Position numbers and translations under genes: made by a program. This document shows, one piece after another, positions 38,201 through 49,700 of a DNA stretch of 64,000 nt (positions are counted from its first letter, which is position 1; every line of letters begins with the position of its first letter). The notes beneath the pieces were generated by a model. The model ran no database searches and was not told where the DNA came from. It worked only from the letters and a program-made list of their open reading frames with translations. This stretch comes from Calonectria ilicicola (lineage: Eukaryota; Ascomycota; Sordariomycetes; Hypocreales; Nectriaceae): the NCBI GenBank assembly GCA_020809705.1, contig CP085834.1, positions 1,240,001 to 1,304,000 of the forward strand. Reading direction: 5' to 3'.

Positions 38201-39887
38201 TGCATCTCTTTTCTAGAGCCTTCATGTATTGCCCAGTTCCGATATGAAGTTCCTCTAAGGTCAACATACCAGAGGGGTTCAATATTCACCCTACTTGAAA
38301 TTAATACACGCAAATGTATATTCCGAAGGTATCGGAGCCCCGAGAAAGACTTGATAAGAATTGACAAGTTTTGCTGCAATCGGCATCGATCAATACCATC
38401 GATGATGACTACCTTGCTTCTTTTGTATGGCATAGTAGGATCTGTCTTAGACAGAGGATATCCAAGAAGGATGTTAAATTGATCATCGGGTGTTTCTCTA
38501 TTGATTCCCAGTCCTGTTTCGTTACCCAAATTCATTTTAAGGGACTGTCGTAGGAACTTCTCAAAATTTGGGACGGTATTAACCAGCTGACTGGAGATGG
38601 TGAAAAATATCCTCGCCGTATCAACTTGGGTTACATCGTTCTGTTCGAAGTAACATCCAGCTGCCAATTGGTGCGTTCTCGCAAAGAAATCAGCAATCGT
38701 GCAGAGTAAAGTGGTTTTACCAGCACCGGCGGGACCATGCAACCAGAATATAGTTTCTCCTTCACTCTGGTCAGCCCAAGTTGTGATACACTCTCTTAGA
38801 CTAGCACGGGTATTTAGAAAGCATCTAGGGTTTTTCTGAGTTCTCAGACTATCATAGCAAGCATCTTCAACTAGCGGAAGATTCAAAGAATATTGAAGCC
38901 CTTTGCTAAGTTGGAAATTAGCATTCATTAGATTCTGCACAACATCATGTCTTACCTCAATGCTTCCTTGACTCTATCCCACATTTGTTGTTCCGATTCA
39001 GAATGGTTGAGTGGCATTTCCATAGCCTTTTCAATGGCCGCAACTGATACTTTTTTGCCAGGGAGTTCTTCAGGCACTAAATCATTTGGAAGTATCTTTA
39101 GTAATAATTCAGGATTGTTTTGGTGAACAGCGTCTTTCATAATCGAAATCACGTTTCTATCAGGGCGGCCATCGAATCCGTCATCCTTGTCTTGTAGGTA
39201 TACCATACCGAGAGAAAAGACGAGAGACAAGCCATGTAGCATGTCTATGAGCACCTCATCCTTACGCTCTAGCTCTCCCTTACTTCCTTTATAAAACCAG
39301 TCGTGCGAGACTTTGTTATAGAGGTTCTCACTGAGCGTAGTAACCTGAATTTCCAACAAAACCTCGCAACATTGAGCAAGAACTTTGTCCTCGACACCTT
39401 GCTTCACCATGAGACGATGGTTTGTTGCCTGGTAGGCACCAAACCAAGGAAACCAGTGTTTCCCAGTTTTACGCTCTGCCTTGAACTCCACAGGATCGCG
39501 TATAGTTTGGAAATTGTCATGGATAAAGATATTGACCTTCTTGATGCTCGACGGTAAGTCGACGATAATCCGTATCCCTACAAGGTCGTGGACGGTCTTG
39601 AATATGTCTTTGGTGTTGTCGTATGGTAACTCATGTCGACGTTTTGCGGAGTCAATTATAGAACCAATTTCCTTCACTCGGCCAGTCACTTCGCACCCAA
39701 TCTCCTGCTCGCGGAGTTGATTTCGGCAATATTTCATCAGCGCCTGCATAAGAACCCCATAGTCTTGCTCAACCTCCGACCAGACCTTTTTGAAGTGTTC
39801 AAAAGCAGATTCTCCAGTCTGTGTGTCGCAGATCACACTGTCTACCCTCTCATGGAGGGGAACCCCACTACTACCTTTGATGGACAT
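35261..39887 (-). CDS. RelA/SpoT-like nucleotidyltransferase fused to NACHT and WD40 repeats (NLR-type)
   Basis: Exons 39887-38956, 38905-37303 and 37255-35261 give 1509 aa. Residues 1-300 carry a RelA/SpoT synthetase-like fold: DLVGIRIIVDLPSS, AYQATNHRLMV and LLEIQVTTL match the D, Y/H and ExQ signature positions. No HD hydrolase domain is present. A 50-bp intron (GTAAGA, GCTAAT, CTTAG) joins this to a NACHT domain with P-loop GPAGAGKTT (368-376) and Walker B VVIIDGID. After the second intron come WD40-type blades (DGSRLAIS, SFSPDGKFLAAVS...IGVWDM, LLFSPNGKFLVAIS...AQIWDI). The layout is N-terminal effector, STAND switch, C-terminal sensor. I infer that ligand binding by the propeller would switch on a (p)ppGpp-like or pyrophosphokinase activity. 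If the first splice were wrong, the two halves would be separate neighbours. Confidence 0.82.
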
Positions 39888-41178
39888 GGGATCGGATGCA
39901 GGCGTGATAGAGCAGGCAGAACAATTGCGACACTGAGAGGAGCACTTTGTTAATTAGGGGTGGCCACGATTTCAAATAGCGTCTTAGGGTAAAGATGCAA
40001 TATTGGGAAGCAAACTTGTTTTGGTACGTAAAAGGGATTTGCATTGGTATTTGAGGGGTTAAAAGCAGCTTATGTAGCCTGAAGCCCCACTCACAAGGAG
40101 CCAACGAATAAGACGTCATAGTTGTAGAAGAACTAAACTGCGGCGCTTAAAAGCTGTAATCGGCGCAGCCACCGTGTTATTGCTTGCGCCACGGTCACCC
40201 TAAGCAGTTGTGGCAGAGGTAGAGCACGCCGTCGAAGTACATAGAAGTACTGATAGCTTCTGGCAATATATCAGCCCGGCATACAACAAATAGCCATCAT
40301 CATCGCTATATCGTCACCACTTCACAGAGATGTCTCGCAGAATCGGCCGCAAAAGTAGCGATTTAGCGGTTTCCTTCTCTCTTGTTGGGTGGAGGCTGTT
40401 GACTTTGAATGCCCCGGATTCTAAAGTCCTTCAACTTTTGGACGAGTCGACTGAACTCGAGCAACTTGCACGTGGTTTCCATCATCGCTCCCTTGGAACA
40501 CATCCAAAACACGACCATCATCTTCGCGGATATCAGGAATTCGTCCGCAAGACGCATCAGATCAACCCATCAAAGCAAGGATCATTTAGGTATTAGGTAT
40601 GAAAACTGGCAATCGGACGAACTTGACGACGTATCGAAACCTCAAACAATAACCCAACGAGCCAATATGGGCTAGGGCCCATCCTGTGGAACCATCGGAG
40701 AAGATGGTACAGAAAGGATTGCCAATCTCACTAAAAATAGATGTTAATAGTGCTGCCGCCAACATATGCAGGCTGTGCACCTTGAGTCATGTTTTGAGAT
40801 ACACTATCGTTGATATTTTCGCCATTTACGACTCATCCGGTTTGTGCAATGTCTTATGGGATAGTATCCATGAACTTAGTTCCTGATTTCACATTCGGCT
40901 AACTGCTCCTCTAAAATTTGCTGAATCTGCCTCAGGATTCAAGCTGCGCCGAAATGAAAATTGATCTGACCATGGTCATGTTATTGGTTATATTTGGAGG
41001 TTCTTTCATTTGTGGATGGGATGCAATGATGGTCTATATTTTTGATTGATATCAAGCGTCATAAATGGGGCAAGAGTGTGTGGTTCGTATATTCAGTATG
41101 AAGAGAGGCCTTCCACCAATAATTTAAATCATCAAATATTTGTCACATTCTGTCTTGAAAAGAGAAGCCTCGTCTAAT
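39888..41178. other. intergenic region, possible small ORF
   Basis: A plus-strand ATG frame at 40330-40596 (88 codons, MSRRIGRKSSDL...) is the best candidate, but I recognise nothing in it and two other frames overlap it. The rest shows no gene. Confidence 0.35.
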
Positions 41179-42720
41179 TTACCCGCGGGAGTTCTCATAG
41201 TCAAAAGACTTCCATGCCATCTTGACCTCACTCTCGCCGCTCAACTCTTCAAATAATTGAATCACGCCCTTCTGTGGCCTCCATGTCCCAACTTGCCACT
41301 CTACCAGACCCTCAGCACCATTTTTTCCTGGAATGTACCTGATACCCCATCTGTAACTACCCCACTTCGAGTTATACGGTGCATCATCCCCATACTCCTC
41401 AGAGCGCTCTCCTGATGGGGCCCAACGCAAGTGTGTAAATAGTTCTGCCTCCTCCAGAGTCGGCATACCTTTCAACGCTGCCGCAAAAGCAACCAGCAGG
41501 GGGTTAACGCTGTCTTCCAGAGGCTTTGTTCGAAACATGTCAGTATTTCTGTCACTATCATCGGTACCGTATTCCAGAAATTCCTCATCCATCTGCTCAT
41601 CCTCTTCGTTTGGACTTGTGGGAGGGTAATGATCGTCGGTTACCCGGTAGCCATTAGGGTTGGGATTTTCCCCACGAGGCCCAACAAAGTACCAGGATCC
41701 ATTAGGTTGGTAGGGGTGAAATTCGACGCGCAAATACTTCATGCGCGACCATTGAACCGGGGCCATGAAGAGGCTAGGTGTCAGGAAGGCGCGCAGCTCA
41801 AGCTCCTCAAGGGACGATGCGATAGTTCGTAACCCAACCGACACAGGATCTTCGTCAGCGGGGTATACAAGGTTGGGCATTAGGATTGATTGGTCATCCA
41901 AGAGCAGATCATCCTCCCAAAACCAAAATTTTGCTTTTCTCAGCGTTGCCAGTATCTTATCGTGTAGTTCCTCGACAGCCCTACCAAACCCGTGGCGTGA
42001 GTCACGCCAGGGTCCCTCCCACGAACGCGTATAGTGGCGAAGTACATGCGAGCTGTGAGTGATTGGTGTTCGTTCCCAGAGAAATGGACAATCAATCTTT
42101 TGTAGTTGCGGCAATCGTACTATTGAATCCACCAGCACTCGCAAAGCAGCTGGACGCGTGCCCTGGAGTAGGTCTCCGCTACGATCACCAGCGAAGATGC
42201 ATAGCTTAGTGACATGCAGCACTGAAGGGAGCATAACTGCATCGTTAACATGAAGTCTATGCGAGTGCACATCACGATGCCAGCACTCAAGATCATCCTC
42301 GTAATATTGCTATCCGATCTTAATGTCTAACCTTAGACCATCTTCATAAAAGCCTTGTCTGTCGGCTTTAATACTTGCGTCCTGGAATGATTTGAGGGCA
42401 TTGAAAATAGCATGCACCTGGGTAGAGAAATGTTCATTGATAGCTTCGAACTCATCTGGAGTCTCGCGGCACGCGAGAGTCTTTCCCTCCTGCTCCGCTA
42501 TGAAGGGCATTTGTAGGTCCACCCCGTAGTACCTCGAATTTGTGTGTTCTCCCAGATCTTTCAAGATGAAGTCCTGAAGCGATGGCCGCGACTCAAATTT
42601 CGGCAGCTCGTAATCATCACATTCCTCGTAACCATAATAGAGCAGAGAAGGACGTTGTTTAGACACAGCCTGACGAGTGAAAGGAAGGGTCTCATGCTTC
42701 AGCGTCAATTCAGAAACCAT
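41179..42720 (-). pseudogene. F-box/LRR-like fungal protein interrupted by one TAG
   Basis: One continuous 514-codon frame runs from the ATG at 42720 to the stop at 41179, broken only by TAG at 42310-42312 (codon 137). The sequence reads smoothly across it (DGLRLDIKIG, stop, QYYEDDLECWHRD), and no intron of 40 bp or more can remove the stop. The composition recalls the large fungal family with a degenerate F-box and leucine-rich C-terminus: LHVNDAVMLPSVLHVTKLCI, then SSLEELELRAFL, then a W/G-rich tail (WGSYRWGIRYIPG). The TAG is followed by CAA, which partly matches the UAG-CAR-YYA readthrough context. As it stands the gene makes a 136-aa fragment or, by readthrough, the full protein. Confidence 0.65.
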
Positions 42721-42810
42721 GGTGAAAGATTATAGAGAGTCGGAGGAGAATAGGTACAAGTCGAAGTTGTAGGTTGGGTGATTGTTGTATTGTTGGGGAA
42801 AGGGGGGCAG

Positions 42811-42817
42811 TTTTATA
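42811..42817 (-). promoter_or_regulatory. TATA box of the F-box-like gene
   Basis: TATAAAA on the minus strand is 91 bp upstream of the ATG at 42720, so the gene may still be transcribed. Confidence 0.45.
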
Positions 42818-44209
42818 TTTTATGGCCTACGGTACGGTCAGCTGCCCCATCCGCCCTGAACAGAACTAATGTAGCTAACAGGAATCCGCATGTTGCCAAC
42901 CAACCTATCATGAACCCGTGCAAAGACCAGTGCAATGTCAATGCATAGGAGCATATTTTAAGCGCCTGAGCGGGAACAAGGATATCTGGACCCCCAGCAC
43001 AAATTTATTTCATGTGGATCTGCCACTGGAAGAAAATGATGCAAAGCCGCCTGAATTTGGTCGCGGAAGAGGGTGTGCGCGTTGTGGTTGTGGTTGTGGT
43101 TGCGGTTGCGGTTGTTAGGATGGCTGACTAAAAATTAGGCGTATGAACGCCCTTTTGTTATTCATTCGCATGTTTAGATGTCTTTATCCTTCTACCTTCA
43201 ATCAGCTAGTTCGTCTAATAAACTATAAGGGCCTTGGACTTCCCATAGGACCAGACAGACTTTCAATAAACCTTAGATAAGTAATTGTTGATTTTTCTTT
43301 CAAACCGTTAGTCGAATAACCTTTTAAATTACTTTATTCGTGTTTAATATTAGCCTATTGCGTAGCATTCACGTTATCTTAGACACTAATGCTTATCAGT
43401 GGTAAAACGACACAGTAATTAATTACTAATATGCTGCTAGTTGGAGGCCTAAACCTCCTAGGCTCACGTACTCTTCCCAAGATACTAAATTCACAGACTC
43501 AGAAAAAACTGCAGACCAGGGTCAAATCTTGCCAGGAGTACTACATTGAAATAGAAAGACACTTAGCTATATAGACGTCTGATATTCTTTTATCAAAATC
43601 AACATTCTATCTAAGCTCGAGGATATAATAATGGTGCTTTGTGAAGATAATAATATCCCTTTGAGATTCATACTGTTCTAGGTGATATCCTAAGTGGAAC
43701 TTTACATTATATCGCGCTACGTAGCCCCGCACCATCATCTCTCTATCCTAACCCTAGAGTTTGTGCGTAGTCTTGAAGCAGAAAGCCCAGCCATACAGCT
43801 ATACTAAGAGAAATACAATGCACGAGCACCTCAATCCAAGAACTGAAGCAGTAGTTATCCCAGGTAGACAGATAGCCGTCAACAAACTTGATGAGTTCAA
43901 AGAAAAAAAACCATCGAAAACATAGTTTAAAAATAGGTGCCATATCTGGGTCAGTCCTTACAGCAATGAGATGGCACCGGCAATAAAGATACCGGCGATT
44001 AATTCGACCGATAACCGAATTGGAAATACTACGAGATCAGTGAAAACTGGTTCAATCCGGTCAAAAGCAAAGGTTGAAATTCAAATTCATATTTTTTGTT
44101 CTATAAATCGATGGTATCTATTTATTCATGTTGCATCATGTAATCGGCTCTGCATTAGATTTCAGATAAACTGTCTTTGCTTGCATAAACAAAATGAAAG
44201 CTCTCAGCT
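42818..44209. other. AT-rich intergenic region with GTTGTG microsatellite
   Basis: A GTTGTG/GTTGCG array lies at 43081-43117. From 43140 to about 44100 the DNA is AT-rich with many stop codons in all frames, and may be old transposon debris, although I see no ends or coding remnants. A 66-codon hydrophobic minus frame at 43743-43943 is not supported enough to call. Confidence 0.4.
43081..43117 (+). repeat. hexanucleotide microsatellite (GTTGTG)n/(GTTGCG)n
   Basis: About six units of GTTGYG lie in tandem, with a T-to-C change in the later units. Confidence 0.8.
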
Positions 44210-44684
44210 TTAAAACGATGTCTTGTAATTCTTGCTTGTCTTGGACCCGAAGGTAACGGAGACGTTGTAGAATTGTAGCGAAGGGAAGGCGGCGGCTCCG
44301 AGGAGGCTTTGCAGGCTTGCGGAAATCATGCCCTTGCCCTTAGCTTGTGATGCGGGAATGGTCACTGTCTTGTTAAAGTTGTGAACCAGGTTGGATTCAT
44401 CTACGAACCGTCAGTACTCAAATTATGACATGTGATGCATTGCACGCACTAGGTCCAAGGTAAAAAGAGTTGGCAACCTGGCCGAGTGAGTCGCGGAAGC
44501 CGTCACCTCCCGCGTACCCGATTGCAATACCAACATCATAGGTTCTCTGAATAAAGTTGGAGCTGAGGATTATGAGATTAAATGGCTCGCCCGGCTTGAT
44601 GGTGGCCGGGACGGAAATGCCGTCGATGTGCGCCTGGGTAGTGGCGAGGAGGGTAGCGGCGACTGCAGCGAATGAAAAGCGCAT
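44210..44684 (-). CDS. NIS1-like: NIS1-family secreted effector-like protein
   Basis: Exons 44684-44450 and 44400-44210 (49-bp intron GTGCGT...CGTAG) give 141 aa. Residues 1-18 form a signal peptide ending in TTQA. The mature protein follows the NIS1 pattern closely: GISVPATIKPGEPFN, NFIQRTYDVGIAIGY, the YLGPNESNLVHNF segment restored by splicing, TVTIPASQAKGKG, ASLQSLLGAAA and FYNVSVTFG. NIS1 was first described from Colletotrichum orbiculare as a necrosis-inducing secreted protein, and homologues interfere with plant pattern-triggered immunity through BAK1/BIK1-type kinases (established for some members). Whether this copy is active is unknown. There are three NxS/T sites and no cysteine in the mature chain. 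It is flanked by gene-poor DNA and NLR-type genes. Confidence 0.88.
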
Positions 44685-44776
44685 GGCGAATAAGGAATGG
44701 AGTGAAGGCTTTAAGTGATATTTGGAGGTCTTTTGCAGTAGTATTTCGTCCCAGCTTGAAATGGGAGATGGGTGGA

Positions 44777-44782
44777 TTTATA
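44777..44782 (-). promoter_or_regulatory. TATA box of NIS1-like gene
   Basis: TATAAA on the minus strand is 93 bp upstream of the ATG at 44684. Confidence 0.5.
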
Positions 44783-46715
44783 CCACTTCACCGCTAGTGT
44801 GCCAGTAGAGGCAGAGAAGGGCTAGGCTCTTGCCTCTCAGACACGTGTTGTACATTAACATGGTGCAGAAAGCCATCGCGTTTGATGGTCTCGTATTTTC
44901 TATTTTCGCAAGGAACATGCCATTTGACGTTGTCACAAGTTGTGCCGGCTACCGCCGGACACTCGCCATGATGACCCGAATGTGCTCAGCCCCAGCGTCA
45001 TAGCGTCAGTGCTGCTCAATCAGCGATTGCAGAGTTGTCGTGGCGGCCACTAGCCGCCGCCTCGTGGCAGCTACGTTCATCACTCACTCACTCTCAATTG
45101 GTTACAGCTGTGGGACCTTGGCAATGGCCATTTTTTTAGTCTCTTTTTAGCAACCAAAACTAAAGTTGTGTTCTTTTAATAGATCATACTCTGCTCCAAT
45201 GACTGTGTATGTGTGATCTGTCTATGCTTCGGTATAATTATCTGAATAATCGCAAAAGAAATATTTTTTTTTGTCTAGCTTTTTGTTTTATTGATGCAAA
45301 TACACTACAAGGCCTAAGTACCTTGGCTTCAGAATATAACTTGACAATTAAGGTTGTTTCATCTCAGCGCAATAATATAAAATTTAGACTCACTCAATCA
45401 AAACACCAAAAAGATTACAACACAATAGGAGCTTGTGTGTGCATTGCACAGCTTGGAGAGATGATTCTAGAAGTGTAAGAGTCATAGGCCTTACTAGAAT
45501 TCTTACAAAGCTTAACCGTTTCTCAAGTTCTGAGAGCGCGAAATGCTAGCCACTATACTATATACCGGATTGTGATTTCTGATGTTGTTGAGAGCGGCCC
45601 GAGAATGTTGGATTTTGGATGCCGTAGCGAATAGACGCGAAGGGGGAGCGAGATCTAGACAGTGCAGTACCCAACCGCAATCGGATTGGATAATGATTGA
45701 TGCGGCAGGACCGTCAATGCCAATATTTTGGCTCTAGACTTTGTATCACACTGCTTTGCAACTGAGAATATCTAGTAAGAATTAACCATTTGTGGCACAC
45801 GTTATCAGTTCAAGGCTAAATTTGACTTGATGGGTCAATCTGAACGCATTCACTTCGGCTTGCTTCTAGCCTTCGTGAATACTCATTTACGTACCCGGAA
45901 GACCACGAATGGGCTTAGGGTGGATGTTACTAGTCTTGACCCTCTTTAACAAGAAAATCAATAGCGATGATTTCTAGATAAAAAACTGAAATTGACAATT
46001 AAACGAGAATTGCGGTGTACTAGGCCGTCGGCCATTATCACAAGGAGCTGAGATCGGCCAAACATAAGTCTGTGGGGTTACGATCGTGTGACATAGCGCC
46101 AGAGGAGGGCGAACGCTCCTACAAAATGCCAGGATTGGCTTGATCATCCGAAATAAATTCAACACCTTCTGTTCAATGTCCGTATCGGATAGACAAAGTA
46201 GATCTGTATTGATTCTTCCCCTCTCGAAGGGTAGGATTGCATCGTGTCGACTTAGACGACTAGCAAATTAGGCTCCTGGCTACTGCTGGCTGCAACGACA
46301 ACATGATCTAGTCTACTTAGTCTGAGCCTATGAAGAGCTAGTCCGGTTCGATTGACTACCCCTCAGAAACTGCCCCTAGGAAACCTACTCTGTCTCCGCC
46401 CATTAATAATTAGAGATGAATGCTTCGTTTGAGTTTACAATGTTGACCAGCAAATGGATCGATGCGACATTAGAAAATTGATAAAATAATAGATAATTTT
46501 AAAATTTAGAATATACAGTGATAATGGTGTCAATATATAAATCGACATCTTGATGTTTCATCTATAGCTTGTTGTAGTGCACCACCATTGTTATCAGCAA
46601 ATAACCTATGAAGAGATCATCCGGGAGGCGGTCAGCAAGAATTCCAATTATCTGCTTCAAGAGGAGAAAATACAGGCAATCAATCGTGCAAGGCCCTCCT
46701 CGTACCGGGTCAATC
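44783..46715. other. gene-poor region
   Basis: Apart from a tRNA-like relic near 45500-45570 I see no gene. Short frames (45209-45478, 45974-46165) lack recognisable content. The part at 46430-46560 is strongly AT-rich. Confidence 0.5.
45496..45571 (-). pseudogene. probable tRNA-Glu(CTC) relic or tRNA-derived SINE head
   Basis: On the minus strand the segment starts TCCGGTA, continues with an intact A-box-like TAGTATAGTGG and TAGCAT, and has CTCTCA where the anticodon loop of tRNA-Glu(CTC) would lie. The 3' side does not pair and the B box is degenerate (GGTTAAGCTTT), so this cannot be a working tRNA. It may be a decayed gene or the head of a SINE. Confidence 0.35.
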
Positions 46716-49700
46716 TTATTCATCACCATCATTACTCGAAAAGTCGATTTTGAGTACGCGACCACAGGGGCAACCTACAACAATGGTGTTTCTCGCTATC
46801 GCTTTGGAAATGTAATCCATTGGCCGATACTCCGCTGGAAGCCACAAGACCTTGTTGCCATTCCACATAACCCAACAGTGTGTCTCAGACAGCCCAACAC
46901 CATTAAAACTAACAATTTGAGTTTCCAATCGATAGCTTTTCCCTTGCCCATATTCCGACTCTTTCTCACAGCTTGAGTCACCATCACATTCTAAAGCCTC
47001 TGTCCCCTGGAATGAGATGATAGATCTATCATCTATCCCAACATCCACTATACCTCGATCGGTTTGGATGGTTGAGTTATCAACAAACTGGATCCTTCCA
47101 CCGGTAGCTGCATACGCGGAGTGTACATTTCCCGTGACTAAATCCCACAATACCATGTTTTCACTAGTAAGAATGGAAAGGAATCTTCCATTAGCAGAGA
47201 AACTCAAATCTCTGCATAGTCTTCGCGCCGGCGGAGTATGAGGTATTCTAGTTAAGAGATTCGCGACAAAATCCCAAAGGAGTACGAGATCATGTCCATA
47301 TCCTTTAATGCCAATTCCAAGAGCGTTATTTTCTGCGTTAAATGCAAGCTCTGTGTCACAAGGCTCATCAAGAAAATCCAATAAGCGTAACCTATTTCTC
47401 AATTCGCCCGTGTTTGTATCCCAGACCGATATGTCTTCCCAGTCTGCGGATGAGGTCGCTAGCAACTGGGCATCATTAGACATTGAAATCCACAAGGCGC
47501 AGTTCGGAATTTTGATTTCGCTTTTTAGCTCTCTGTTGTTTACGTCGAAAATGGCCACTGATGTGACTTGATTTGACACGAGGAATCGTCCACATTGTGA
47601 AAAGAGTATCTCTCCAACGTTGAAATCCTTATCCATGACCTCATATGTGAAAAGGCAGTCAAGCGTATGTGCATCCCATAATTTTAATGTTTGATCACAG
47701 CTTTTGGTTGCAATCAGGCTCCAGTCATTTGAATAACAGATCTTATCAATCGCAGACATGGGGACATCACCATTGTGCTCAATCGAGACGTTGTTGATGT
47801 CCCAGAGCCAAAATGTGTCGCCAGCTACAGACGATGCCACTAGCCGTTGGCTGTCGTGCGAAAAGATCAGGGTCTCAATATCTAGAGAACCCAATTGTGC
47901 CTCTCGTAATATCGTCGAAGTCTTCGCATTGTATAGTCTCAGGATAGGTTCCGTGGACAGCGCCACTGCTACCCAGCGACCATCAGGAGAAAATTCTATT
48001 TGTTCAATGTTTCCACCTAAAAATGTATTCAGGTCATTGATAGGATGGAGGTATTCATCCAAGAACAGAGGTCTGCAATTCCTATAATTAAAGATCAAGA
48101 CAAGATGGTGACTGCCGGGTAGAAATTTTACAGATTTGACAATTCGCCGGTTATGAAGAATTTCGGACTGACCCGTGTGCAAGTCAACGATTTGCACATT
48201 GTCCCTACAATAACAAACTACCCGTTGACTGTCTGATGAAAAGTGACATTCAGGAAAACTTCTTGAGTAGTTTGATTGGTAGTAAGTTTTGACAGAATGC
48301 GTCTGGACATTCCACAATTGTATTTTTATGTTTGAGAGGACTGCTAACCATTGACCATCGGGTCAGAAGGCAAGATAGGATTCGGCAACAAAATCAATAT
48401 TTGGCTCAGCCCAGTGTAGAGCTTTAACTTCGAGATCATATGCATTAAACTGCCACACTTCCAACTGATTTTCGAAGGTGATACACGCCCACCATCTCCA
48501 ATTCGGCGACAATGTCTGCCATCGGATCGGATTTTCTGGCGGTTTAAAGTTCTGCCGGGCACCATCGTTTACATCCCAGCACACTAGCCTCTGGCCGAAT
48601 GATTCATCTTGTGCAGATGCAACCAGGCGGTCTGACTCTGGGGAAAACGCCAAGAATTGAACAGCGCTGCCAGGTTGCAATACTTGGACGTGCTTGTCCC
48701 AGTCCATTTTTCTTTTTAAGATAACCTCAGGCCAGTTTGACGCGTGCTCATGAAAATGCTGACGTAGTAAGCTCTTCTTCGGGCTAAACGCTAAACCAGA
48801 TGCATAAATCTGAAGTGGATATTCCTCTATTGCTTGACGGAAATAAAGGATAAAATGAAGGGCATCAGAGATGAATTCGAAATTCTTAGAAGCAAACCCG
48901 ATCCGAGGATGAGACTGTAATGAAAAAGAAATTAGGGTTATCACTCGGAGTAGCTGGCGTTTAGGAGAAGAACAAGCTCACTTTGAAGAATTTCTGTAGC
49001 TTTGCTAGAGTTGATACCCCAATCGACAGCGAGCGAAGTAAGCAAAGGATCTCAATCCAAAAGAGAGATTTGCTTGAAAGGAAGTGATATAATCCATCAT
49101 GGTTCAATCCGGACATATTCTGCTGAAGGACACCATGTTCTGTTGTGAGCATAGATGCCTGATGCAGGTGCTCGGCCCAAAATAAGCATGAATATTGTAG
49201 ACCACCAAGGTGGGTCATCGACAAGGTCATGGAGTCGACAGAATCAACATGAGTTCCGAGGTCACCTAATCTATATATATCTTTCGGAAGTTGCCCCATG
49301 GTCGTGAGAGATTTCTCAAAGATTTCGTAATGCAAACTTTGCATTCCCGTCGGAAACAGGTCCGCCTCTGATGTTTCGAGCAAGAAATCCTTTGCTGATT
49401 GATGCACAAAGTAAATGCTACCATTCTGTATGGTTAGGAATGACCCGCATTCTTGAACTAGATCATTTATGTCTTTATCATGGCTTGGCAGCGGCACAAA
49501 ATATCCAAATTCCTGCACGGAAAGAGGGCGGTGCACCAGTGTTGCGATGGCAAGAATTTTCGCGTATCGCATAGGATTCCGGTGGCCTTTTATCTGATGC
49601 ATCATTTTCCTGTAAAGAGAATAAAGGCCTTGAGGAAATTCCGCTATACGTTCTTTAAGATCTGATCGGAGACAGTACTCCAGCTCTTGGCACACCAAGG

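Noticed and set aside
42918..43118. frame ending in a (Cys-Gly)n run
   Set aside because: The run is only the translation of a GTTGTG microsatellite; the rest is unrecognisable.
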